NCBI RefSeq assembly: GCF_000518765.1
Contig: NZ_JAEF01000007.1
Location: forward strand, 219,616 to 283,615
Direction of reading: 5' to 3'
DNA: 64,000 bases
Origin: Ruminococcus flavefaciens ATCC 19208
GTDB taxonomy: Bacteria; Bacillota; Clostridia; Oscillospirales; Ruminococcaceae
The notes under the pieces were generated by a model that saw only the letters and a list, made by a program, of their open reading frames with translations, searched no databases and was not told the DNA's origin. Within the stretch, counting starts at the first letter, position 1; each line of letters begins with the position of its first letter. Position numbers and translations under genes: made by a program. Below, one piece after another: positions 32,603 through 40,913 of the stretch.

Positions 32603-34397
32603 TATACTTAAAAAACGGCTTTTTAGCACGGTTTGTGCATTTTCAATGCTGTTCTCTAACATTGGCAGCACAATATCTCCTTTGAATGTATTTGCCCGCG
32701 AAGATGCGGAGCTTTCGTCCTCTGAGCTCTGTCATCAGAGCCTTGAGCTCCACCCTAACGGTGAAGAAGCCGAACAGGTCATAACCCTTGAAGGAAAAAT
32801 GCCCGAGGGCGCATCTGCGGTAGCAGAAGACGTTTCCGAGGAATACGAAGGCATTGTCGCTTACGATATCACTATCATGAACGGCGGAGACGAATTCCAG
32901 CCTGTTGAGGATGAGCCTGTATTTGTCGAAATAACCGATCCTGCCATTGCAGATCATGAAAATATCGCCGTATGGCATATAAAGGACGGCGGTGAGCGCG
33001 AAAAGGTCGAAATATTTGATATCGAAGGCGATACCGTAAGCTTTTATGCTTCGGGCTTCAGCGTTTATGAGATAGTCAAGGACGAAAACGTTGACCAGAG
33101 TCAAAGCGAATGGCATAAGATAACAAGTATCGAAGATATCACCTCTCTCGGAAGCGGCGGACTGTATATAGGCAGTACACAAGGCTATTATTTCACCAAC
33201 TCAACAACCGGCGATAGCTCAAGAATGGGTATCACCAAAACGAAACCCACTAATTCGACACCCTATGGAAGCGCTGCTGCCTACTTTTTTGAAAAGGTCG
33301 ACGGAACAGATGACCGGTTCTGCGTATACTGCTACAATGGCAACGAAAAACAGTACCTTTACAACAATGGCAATAACAGCCTTTCGTTCACTACCGAAAG
33401 CAATAAAACTGTATTCACCGTCAGCTATGACAGCAGCAAGGGATTTCGGTTCAGCAACGGCAAATGGTACTGGAATATGCAGGGCGGCGCAAACGGAAGC
33501 AGATTCTGTTCATATGACAGTGCCGGTGATGTAAACAACTATATGGATCTATGGTATTCCGCAGCCGTTGACGACGATCCTTATAAGCTTGACGGCAAGA
33601 CCTACGGTCTTATGAACTATACCGAGGGCAGTACCCACGGCTACGCTCTTATGAACGGCGGCGGAGTCCATACCCTTGTTGAGCTCATCACACATCAGAC
33701 CGCAGACGCCGAGGGTATCACCCTATATGTAGATGAGGGCAGCGAGGTAACACGCTGGACCTTCCATAATGTCGGCGGAGATAATTATACTCTCAGCTGC
33801 GATACCGAGCTCGGTAAAAAATACCTTGCTGTAAGCGGTGATTCCCTGACTCTTGCAGAAACCGCGGAAGGTGCTTCGCGTTTCAAGGTAAATGCCGATA
33901 ATAATGGCAGAATACAGCTTTCAACAGGCGGAAAGTATGTCACTTTTACCGCTGCCGACAACGGTGAGGGACTTACTACGGATTTCACCATGTCAGGCAC
34001 AATTTCAGGAAGCAATTCATGGCTCAGCTTCATAAACTTTGCTCCCCTTGACGATGATGACCTTATCACCTATTCCGCAGACCGTATAAGTGTTTCCGAA
34101 GCAGAAAACGGACAAAAGGTCATAATTTATACCCGTATCTGGGACGATGTCAACAAAAAATACGATATGTACGCCGTTGACTATAACGGTACTCTCTATC
34201 CGTGCTATGCAAGCGGCGGTAAGATACTGTGGCTCGGCGACGGTACAGGTTCTCTTGAATGGGTATTTACGGAATACTACCATGAGGTCACCAAAGAGCC
34301 CAATTATTACTACGAGCTCTATAATCCCTATTCGGAAAATACATCGCTCCTCAGCTCAACAATGAACAGATCCTTTCCTATAATAAGCCCGGTATAA
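32592..34397 (+). CDS. Pilus tip protein, N-terminal part before a frameshift
   Basis: This frame encodes the first 601 residues of a giant surface protein: a signal peptide (MMNDILKKRLFSTVCAFSML, ending near VFA), an Ig-like N-terminal domain, and a long beta-rich region with two lectin-like modules (KYLAVSGDSLTLAE, then FRFSNGKWYWN). It overlaps the preceding gene by 11 bp and has GGAGG 7 bp upstream. Near 34333-34340 the reading should pass to the frame of 34400-38416: a GKYIAPQLNNEQILSYNKPG-like reading appears if one G is restored in TCGGAAAATAC. Without it the frame ends at 34397. It lacks a sorting signal alone. Confidence 0.75.
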   Translation: MMNDILKKRLFSTVCAFSMLFSNIGSTISPLNVFAREDAELSSSELCHQSLELHPNGEEAEQVITLEGKMPEGASAVAEDVSEEYEGIVAYDITIMNGGDEFQPVEDEPVFVEITDPAIADHENIAVWHIKDGGEREKVEIFDIEGDTVSFYASGFSVYEIVKDENVDQSQSEWHKITSIEDITSLGSGGLYIGSTQGYYFTNSTTGDSSRMGITKTKPTNSTPYGSAAAYFFEKVDGTDDRFCVYCYNGNEKQYLYNNGNNSLSFTTESNKTVFTVSYDSSKGFRFSNGKWYWNMQGGANGSRFCSYDSAGDVNNYMDLWYSAAVDDDPYKLDGKTYGLMNYTEGSTHGYALMNGGGVHTLVELITHQTADAEGITLYVDEGSEVTRWTFHNVGGDNYTLSCDTELGKKYLAVSGDSLTLAETAEGASRFKVNADNNGRIQLSTGGKYVTFTAADNGEGLTTDFTMSGTISGSNSWLSFINFAPLDDDDLITYSADRISVSEAENGQKVIIYTRIWDDVNKKYDMYAVDYNGTLYPCYASGGKILWLGDGTGSLEWVFTEYYHEVTKEPNYYYELYNPYSENTSLLSSTMNRSFPIISPV

Positions 34398-34399
34398 CC

Positions 34400-37300
34400 A
34401 TGCCGGGACGTAAAAACGGCGAATTCTTCTCTGATATTATCGCATGGGACGACGATAACTATGCTTTCGTAGGCATGAGACCAAACGAGGACAAGACACG
34501 CCTTATCCCATGTTCTCAGGCAACATCAGTTCCATTCTACTTCGCAACTCTTGAAGAGCTGAATCAGCGTGATAAGCTCCACCCTGTTCCCACTGTTGAC
34601 AATACTAAGCATGGTATAACCATGAAGATGTTCAATTTCGACGGAAAATTCAACGACCTTGCAAATACAGATGTCACAAAGAACTATTTCGACAAGGATT
34701 TCTCCAATGCTCAGGGACTTCTGAACAACGAACTCACCTATGATACCAACAGCAGCGGCGAAAAGAACGCAGGCTACCCTACCATAAAGTCCAACGGAAA
34801 ATCCTTCAGGGATATGTATGCAGGTGCAGAGGACGTCAATCATCTGTTCCTTGAGAGCGTTTATAATTCAAGCGGCTATTTCGAGTTCGACAGCTGTCAG
34901 AATTTCGCTACTCTGAACGGAAAAACAGGCGGAGATTTTACCGTATACCGCGAGATAGGCACTACCAATTCAGATACAAAGCCTACCCTCCAGCATGGAC
35001 AGTTCTTCCCGTATAATACCATTCAGGCAGGCGTTTACTCAGCAAAAAGCCCTCAGAATCTTTACAATATGGACGCGCTGGCTTCAAATAAAAACGTCGG
35101 AAAGCTCGACGAGAGCGATCCGCGTAAATACGAAAAGCTCCATAAGATAGATAATCCCGATTATTTCTTCGGCATGGAAATGAGCGCAAGCTTCGTTCAG
35201 ACAGTCAGCGGTCTTGACGCATGGGGACATGACATAATCTTTGATTTCACAGGCGACGACGATTTCTGGCTGTATGTTGACGGAGAACTTGTTATCGACC
35301 TCGGTGGTACTCACAGTGCCGAGCACGGCAGAGTAAACTTCCGTACAGGCGAGGTGGTTTTCAGCCTTGTAGACAAAGGAAATACCGCAAGAATCGAAAC
35401 AAAGACGACCTTAAAGGAAATATTCAGGAAAAACTACGAATCACGCGGCGAAACTGATATCGAAAGCAAGCTTGACGAGATATTTGAGGATAACGGCAAG
35501 GGCGGCTACATATTCAAGGACTATACCACCCATACCATGAGAGTATTCTACATGGAAAGAGGTGCAGGAGCTTCAAATCTCCATATGCGCTTCAATCTTG
35601 CGTCGGTAACTCCGGGACACGTTGTAGTATCAAAGAACATGATCGGCGACGGTGCAGACGTTCTCGACAAGGATTTCGTGGAATATCCCTTCCAGATATA
35701 CTATACTCTCCCTGAATCGGAAGACGGCTCTGAGGGCGAGGAGCACCTCCTCGGCAACGACGACTCTCATATAAGAGTTACCTATCAGAACTCGAATCAG
35801 CCTGTTACCTTCGTAAAGAAGTACCGACCGCCGGGATTCAGCGATGAAGACGCCTATGAGAACATATACTTCATAAATCCGCTGAAAAACGCAGAAATAT
35901 CCTTCCCCGACGAGACTATAAGCTACAGGATAGTCGAATGTGCTGTGGACAGCTCGGTATATGACAACGTCCTGATAAACGGCGAGGAGGTTCCCGACGG
36001 CAGGATACAGATAAAGGGCAACCTGAAGAGCTATGGCTCGGAAAAGGTAGACGCAGTTCAAAGACCTACGATATCCTTCGATAATCACGTAAATGACGAC
36101 GTTATCAAGGATCTTTACATCACAAAAAGGCTGTATGATGACGAAAACAACGAAACAACAGACGATCCTGCTTCATTTGATTTCAGACTGTATATCTCGT
36201 CAGTCGATACTGATGCGGCTGATATACCGCCTGCCTTCATGTACAATTACTACGTGCTCGACAGGGAAAAGAGAATGTGCAGATACGACAGTACAAGCGG
36301 AAAATTCGTTCCCACAGAGCTTGTCTACAACCGCGACGCTGTCAAGGCGCTGAATGCATATTCAAACGAGACCGCCGATGATGACGATATATGGGAAAAA
36401 TATGACAGCAAGCACAGCAGAACTATAGCTTCATACGGTATAAAAACGGAAAATGTTGTTTTTGATACCTCGTCTCACGGCGCTGTATCAAGAATACCGT
36501 CAGGCTATACGGTATGCGTTCCCGGTCTGCCTGTCGGCACTATATTCAAGGTCACAGAAGACGTAAAGACGGGCTACGGTCTTATAGGATACAAGCGAGT
36601 TCTCGGCGAAAAGGTAAATGCCGACAACAGTGTAACTCCTATCGCTTCATATCACATTTACGACGGAAATCCTACAAATATAGGAAAGGTAATATCTGAC
36701 GTTGATCCGTATATCGAGGTACACAACAAAAAAGGCTACGGTCTTACCGTCAACAAAAAATGGAGCGACCTTGACATAACCACATACCATGAGCCGATAT
36801 ATACTGCGGTATATGTGGACGGAAAGCTTCTTGAAGGCTCGGTAAAGCAGATAGCTTCTCCTTCGACCTCTGCATACTATTTCTGGACAGCTCTTAAACC
36901 GAATGCCGATAATTCAGTAAGAACAAGCATGAATGGCTATGAGGTGAGAGAAGTTGCTTTAAGCGGAGATATAAGCGTTGACAGCGAAGGAAATGTCACA
37001 GGCTATGACACCCTCACCCCTCTTTCAAGCGGAGACAGGATAAACCTTATGGCGACTCGTACCGACGAGGCAACTCCCGCAGGTGAGGACAGAGACAAGA
37101 ATTATGATTATATCCCTTCCTATGAAAAGGGTACATCAAACGGTTCTGCGCGTACCGACACCATCACTAATACCCGTGACGGCGGAATAGCCGTAAGACT
37201 GTTTAAATGGGCAGGCAGTGAGCCCCTCAGCGGTGGACACTTCACTCTTGCCGACAGCAGCGGAAATGTTATCGGCAGATACACCTCAAATTCCGACGGT

Positions 37301-38416
37301 ATCGTAACCATGATGTATAATTTTGAAAGGGGCGAGCTTTATACCCTTACTCAGAAAGCTGCTCCAAAGGGCTATGTAGGTATGCAGAAGAAGCTCTGCT
37401 TCAAGGTAAACAACGACGATACCATTTCCCTGTATTATCAGGACGGTGCTACAGAATGGGGCATGGTTGACAGCTATGATAAAAAGTGGGCTGAATGGGA
37501 AAAAGGCGAAAACGGCATAACAGCCGCAATTGATGTCTATAATAAGCCGTTCAACTTCAAAATAGTTAAGGTCGACAACGAAATGTCCCCGATCCATTTG
37601 GGTTCAGCCCATTTCGCATTGTATAAACAGGCAAATACCACTATCAGCGGCTACGTAAAGAACAAGGAGCCTATGACAGGCTTTGAGGACATGGAAACCG
37701 TAAACGGAGAGGTAAGCGTGTGCGGCGGAAACAGCGGCAGGATCATAGATCCTGGCGAAAACGGCGCGATATACTTCCTGACCGAAACAGCAGCTCCTTT
37801 GAATTATTCAAAGCTTGAAGAAGATATAGTTTTCAGGATATCCGCTATAGGAGTTCCTTCAATGGTAAGCGACGCATACAACGGTCAGCTTGTGGAAAAC
37901 GAGGACAGCTATATCTATACTCTCAGCGTTCCAAACGTAAAGATAAATGATAATGCAGAGCTTTCTATAAAAAAGCTGATAAGCGGTAATTTTGGCAATA
38001 AGGACAAGGAGTTCACCTTTAATGTAACTATTAATAGTGCAGCGGAAGGCGACAGATTCGACTGGTCAAAGAATGGTGAATTGCAGGCTCCTATGACTAA
38101 AAACTGCACGTTCACTATGAAAAACGACGATATTGTGGTCATATCACTGCCCGGCGGCACGGATATAACAGTTTCCGAGGACAACGAAGACTATTCCACA
38201 ACTTTTTGCCTTAATTCGGGTGAAGCAGAAAAGATAACCTCAAAGAGCTTCATCGTCACTGAAAATACATCTCTTGTCGTTACGAATTCCTTCAATAAGA
38301 TAGTGCCGACAGGTGTATCAGTATCATTTGTATTCAGTTTAATTGTATTTATTCTCCCTGCAGTTCCGATATGCTGTATCCTGAGATACAAAAAGAGAAA
38401 AAGAGAGGGTATATAA
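34400..38416 (+). CDS. Pilus tip protein, C-terminal part with fibro-slime/PA14, Cna-B domains and VPTGV signal
   Basis: The 1338-aa frame continues the tip protein. At about residues 250-320 is a fibro-slime/PA14-like domain (WGHDIIFDFTGDDDFWLYVD, then GGTHSAEHGRV). Several Cna-B or Spy0128-type domains follow (VTEDVKTGYGLIGY; YTLTQKAAPKGYVG; FLTETAAPLNYSKLEEDIVF; AELSIKKLISGNFGNKDKEF). It ends with VPTGV, a hydrophobic helix and RYKKRKREGI, a sortase signal matching the shaft pilin. It has no ribosome binding site or signal peptide of its own, so it is not an independent gene. The DNA upstream to ~34334 is open in this frame. Adhesion at the pilus tip is inferred from the family. Confidence 0.8.
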   Translation: MPGRKNGEFFSDIIAWDDDNYAFVGMRPNEDKTRLIPCSQATSVPFYFATLEELNQRDKLHPVPTVDNTKHGITMKMFNFDGKFNDLANTDVTKNYFDKDFSNAQGLLNNELTYDTNSSGEKNAGYPTIKSNGKSFRDMYAGAEDVNHLFLESVYNSSGYFEFDSCQNFATLNGKTGGDFTVYREIGTTNSDTKPTLQHGQFFPYNTIQAGVYSAKSPQNLYNMDALASNKNVGKLDESDPRKYEKLHKIDNPDYFFGMEMSASFVQTVSGLDAWGHDIIFDFTGDDDFWLYVDGELVIDLGGTHSAEHGRVNFRTGEVVFSLVDKGNTARIETKTTLKEIFRKNYESRGETDIESKLDEIFEDNGKGGYIFKDYTTHTMRVFYMERGAGASNLHMRFNLASVTPGHVVVSKNMIGDGADVLDKDFVEYPFQIYYTLPESEDGSEGEEHLLGNDDSHIRVTYQNSNQPVTFVKKYRPPGFSDEDAYENIYFINPLKNAEISFPDETISYRIVECAVDSSVYDNVLINGEEVPDGRIQIKGNLKSYGSEKVDAVQRPTISFDNHVNDDVIKDLYITKRLYDDENNETTDDPASFDFRLYISSVDTDAADIPPAFMYNYYVLDREKRMCRYDSTSGKFVPTELVYNRDAVKALNAYSNETADDDDIWEKYDSKHSRTIASYGIKTENVVFDTSSHGAVSRIPSGYTVCVPGLPVGTIFKVTEDVKTGYGLIGYKRVLGEKVNADNSVTPIASYHIYDGNPTNIGKVISDVDPYIEVHNKKGYGLTVNKKWSDLDITTYHEPIYTAVYVDGKLLEGSVKQIASPSTSAYYFWTALKPNADNSVRTSMNGYEVREVALSGDISVDSEGNVTGYDTLTPLSSGDRINLMATRTDEATPAGEDRDKNYDYIPSYEKGTSNGSARTDTITNTRDGGIAVRLFKWAGSEPLSGGHFTLADSSGNVIGRYTSNSDGIVTMMYNFERGELYTLTQKAAPKGYVGMQKKLCFKVNNDDTISLYYQDGATEWGMVDSYDKKWAEWEKGENGITAAIDVYNKPFNFKIVKVDNEMSPIHLGSAHFALYKQANTTISGYVKNKEPMTGFEDMETVNGEVSVCGGNSGRIIDPGENGAIYFLTETAAPLNYSKLEEDIVFRISAIGVPSMVSDAYNGQLVENEDSYIYTLSVPNVKINDNAELSIKKLISGNFGNKDKEFTFNVTINSAAEGDRFDWSKNGELQAPMTKNCTFTMKNDDIVVISLPGGTDITVSEDNEDYSTTFCLNSGEAEKITSKSFIVTENTSLVVTNSFNKIVPTGVSVSFVFSLIVFILPAVPICCILRYKKRKREGI

Positions 38417-38424
38417 ATGCACTG

Positions 38425-38460
38425 AAAAACCGCCTCAGGATAATTCCTAAGGCGGTTTTC
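38425..38460 (+). terminator. Terminator of the pilus operon
   Basis: Long stem AAAACCGCCT / AGGCGGTTTT with an inner AGGA / TCCT pairing, just after the tip gene stop. Confidence 0.85.
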
Positions 38461-38609
38461 TGCTTTATCAAGTATGGTCATAACTCCTCATCGGGATAAT
38501 TTTTATATCCGCAGTAATAAAAAGCGTTCTCAGTTATAATTCATGCAAAAGCTTTGAAACAATATGCATGAACGAGCCTGTTTCCCTTTATAACACAGAA
38601 ATTACCGGC

Positions 38610-39723
38610 TCAATACCTGTCGGTAAATCTATGAACTCCCTCGTTATCCTTATAGGCGATGACAGTATTCACATTGACGTTTTCCACGCTGCGGAAGATA
38701 TTCTTTTCAACCTGCGGATTAACCTTTTTCAGCTCCGCGATGAGGTTCTTTATCTCAAGGCGCTTTGACACGGAGCGACTATCGGGCTCGCAGGTAGTGC
38801 AGGTATCGGTGAACTTGCAAGCGCACTGTATGAAATGCAGGTCGTTGTAGTCGCGCCAGTGCTTTATCTCAGCCTCGCGGACAAGATAAAGCGGTCTTAT
38901 CAGCTCCATGCCCTCAAAGTTGGTGCTGTGGAGCTTCGGCATCATGGTCTGTACCTGTCCGCCGTAAAGCATACCCATGAGGATAGTCTCGATAACGTCG
39001 TCGAAATGATGTCCCAGAGCTATCTTGTTGCAGCCCAGCGCCTTTGCGTGGCTGTATAAGTAGCCTCTCCTCATTCTCGCGCATATGTAGCAGGGGTTCT
39101 TCTCGATATTGTATACCGAGTCGAAGATATCCGACTCGAAAATATGGACGGGTATGGACATTGAACGAGCGTTCTCCTCGATAACACGGCGGTTCTCGGG
39201 ACTGTAGCCCGGATCCATAACAAGGAACACCACCTCGAAGGGGAACTTGTCGTGGCGTTTCAGCTCCTGAAAGAGCTTCGCCATGAGCATTGAGTCCTTG
39301 CCGCCCGAGATACAGACGGCTATCTTGTCATTGGGCTGTACCAGCTCGTACTCGTTTATAGCCTTGGTGAACTTGCACCATATGGACTTCTTGAACTTCT
39401 TACGCAGGCTCAGCTCCACCGCTTCTGTGACATCGCGCTGCTCCATTTTGCCGCGGAGCCATTCTACATAGCCCCCTGCCAGCTCGTAGGCGTCATAGCC
39501 CTTGTCGCAGAGCTGTTCGGCAATATCACCGCTGATGATACCTCCCTTGCAGTATATCACTATTTTTTTTATCACGGGGAAGCTCCGCTGTAAGCACCTG
39601 CTCCTGCGGAATATTCACGGCTCCGCTGATATGTCCGTACTCAAAGGCGGAGCTGTCGCGGATATCCACAAGCATTGCGTCCCCGAAGTCTTTCAGCTCC
39701 GGGGCAGTAATAGTCCTGCTCAT
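38610..39723 (-). pseudogene. Frameshifted copy of the rhodanese-TtcA-like gene
   Basis: The N-terminal rhodanese part (MSRTITAPELKDFGDAM, VDIRDSSAFEYGH) and the C-terminal PP-loop part (SGGKDSMLMAK, PCYICARMRRGYLY) lie in different frames. They join at a run of eight As (plus-strand Ts 39563-39570); seven As would restore one 370-aa protein like the intact paralogue at 43409-44542. Most residues are identical between the copies. It starts with ATG overlapping the stop of the kinase fragment (ATGA) and has AAGGAG. It may be a pseudogene, a sequencing error, or expressed through slippage. Confidence 0.8.
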
Positions 39724-40121
39724 ATATTTTCTCCTTGTTCGTTGGTTTTCTTCTCAATGGGCAGCTCAATGGTAAACGTAGTTCCCTTGCCCGATTCGCT
39801 GTCCACATGGACAGTGCCGTTGTGGTACATTACGCCGTGCTTTACAATGGAAAGTCCCAAACCTGTGCCCTTTATCTTACGTGAGCGGCTCTTGTCCACG
39901 CGGTAGAAGCGCTCGAAGATACGCCCGATATGCTGCTTGGGTATACCGATACCGGTATCGCTGACGGTGATTATAGCACGTTTTGGCGCATGGGATATCT
40001 TCACGTCCAGTCTGCCGCCGCTGACGTTGTACTTTATGCCGTTGTCGCAGAGATTGTACAGCACCTCGCTGAGGATAGTCCTGCTGCCCAGCAGCGAGAC
40101 CTTCTCTCCCGTAAGAGACAC
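39720..40121 (-). pseudogene. Histidine-kinase ATPase-domain fragment (duplicate)
   Basis: The 133-residue reading matches the last quarter of the kinase at 44552-46234: LTGEKVSLLGSRTIL, LYNLCDNGIKYNVSGG, the G1 box VSDTGIGIP, RIFERFYRVDKSRSRKIKGT and GLGLSIVKHGV. The membrane, PAS and histidine-phosphorylation domains are missing. Homology begins within ~10 codons of GTG 40121. A strong promoter sits directly before it (40143-40171), so the fragment could be transcribed together with the TtcA copy. A lone ATPase domain could not autophosphorylate in the normal way. Confidence 0.7.
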
Positions 40122-40142
40122 CGCCTTTCTGTAATTTCCATA

Positions 40143-40171
40143 ATTATACCATATTCGGAGAGGTTTTTCAA
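40143..40171 (-). promoter_or_regulatory. Promoter in front of the duplicated kinase fragment
   Basis: Minus-strand TTGAAA and TATAAT, 17-bp spacing. The predicted transcript start lies ~15 nt before the first homologous codon. Confidence 0.7.
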
Positions 40172-40365
40172 TCATTCATAAGTCTGCTTCACATCATTAC
40201 AATTATGGATAAAAAAAGTTGTGTTATTGTATGGCAACAATAACACAACGTATACGTTCAAGGCTCAAATATTTAGTAATAAATATTTGATGCAATTGTT
40301 AATTGACTATCTCAAAACTGCGTCGGTACGGTTTCATAATATTCTGCAAGCAACGCCTGATTTTT

Positions 40366-40635
40366 TCATATTCCGACCTGCATATAGTATGTATACACCA
40401 CCTTGTGTCCCATTGATCTCACGCTATTTCGCCAAAATTCCCATTGTTGTTCCGGACACATCATATTGACCATGTTGCCGCCGATAGAACCGGCTTCACG
40501 TGAAGTAAGATCGCCGTTATAGCCCTTCTTGAGGTCGATACCGAGCTCGTTTGCAGACTCCATCTTGAATCTTTCAAGAGTCTCTCTGCCCTTCTGTGTC
40601 ATTTCTCCGTTGTTATTGCTGTTATTATTACTCAT
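40366..40635 (-). CDS. Alpha/beta-type small acid-soluble spore protein
   Basis: The 89-aa protein has an Asn-rich start, then ETLERFKMESANELGIDL and the diagnostic LTSREAGSIGGNMV of alpha/beta SASPs, which coat spore DNA and are cut by the GPR protease at germination. The last ~35 residues (from MMCPEQQW to MQVGI) are an unusual extension with a cysteine and aromatic residues; a relic of the same extension is at 13960. The start at 40635 follows AAGGAG at 9 bp; ATG 40641 is too close. It implies that the organism or its ancestors form spores. Confidence 0.87.
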   Translation of the reverse strand: MSNNNSNNNGEMTQKGRETLERFKMESANELGIDLKKGYNGDLTSREAGSIGGNMVNMMCPEQQWEFWRNSVRSMGHKVVYTYYMQVGI

Positions 40636-40913
40636 TATCATTATCTCCTTAAAGAAATTGATTATTGATGCCGTGATAGTATTATAGCCCGCTCAGCACC
40701 TTTTATGACATGGGAAAATATGTACAATTTGACGAAAATCCCCCAAAATATAATTTCCGGTGTTTTTACCCTTGCTTTGACATCATATTGATAGTATAAT
40801 ATATATGTCTGTGTCTTTTGATATTATTTGCTGATCTTTTCAGTTTTTATGCAGGAGAATCACAGTCTTTAAATGTCTGATCTACGAAATATATTTTTAA
40901 GGAGCTATAAAAA

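Noticed and set aside
34330..34345. Programmed -1 ribosomal frameshift in the tip adhesin
   Set aside because: No X-XXY-YYZ slippery heptamer in the correct phase was found at the junction; a one-base deletion explains it better.
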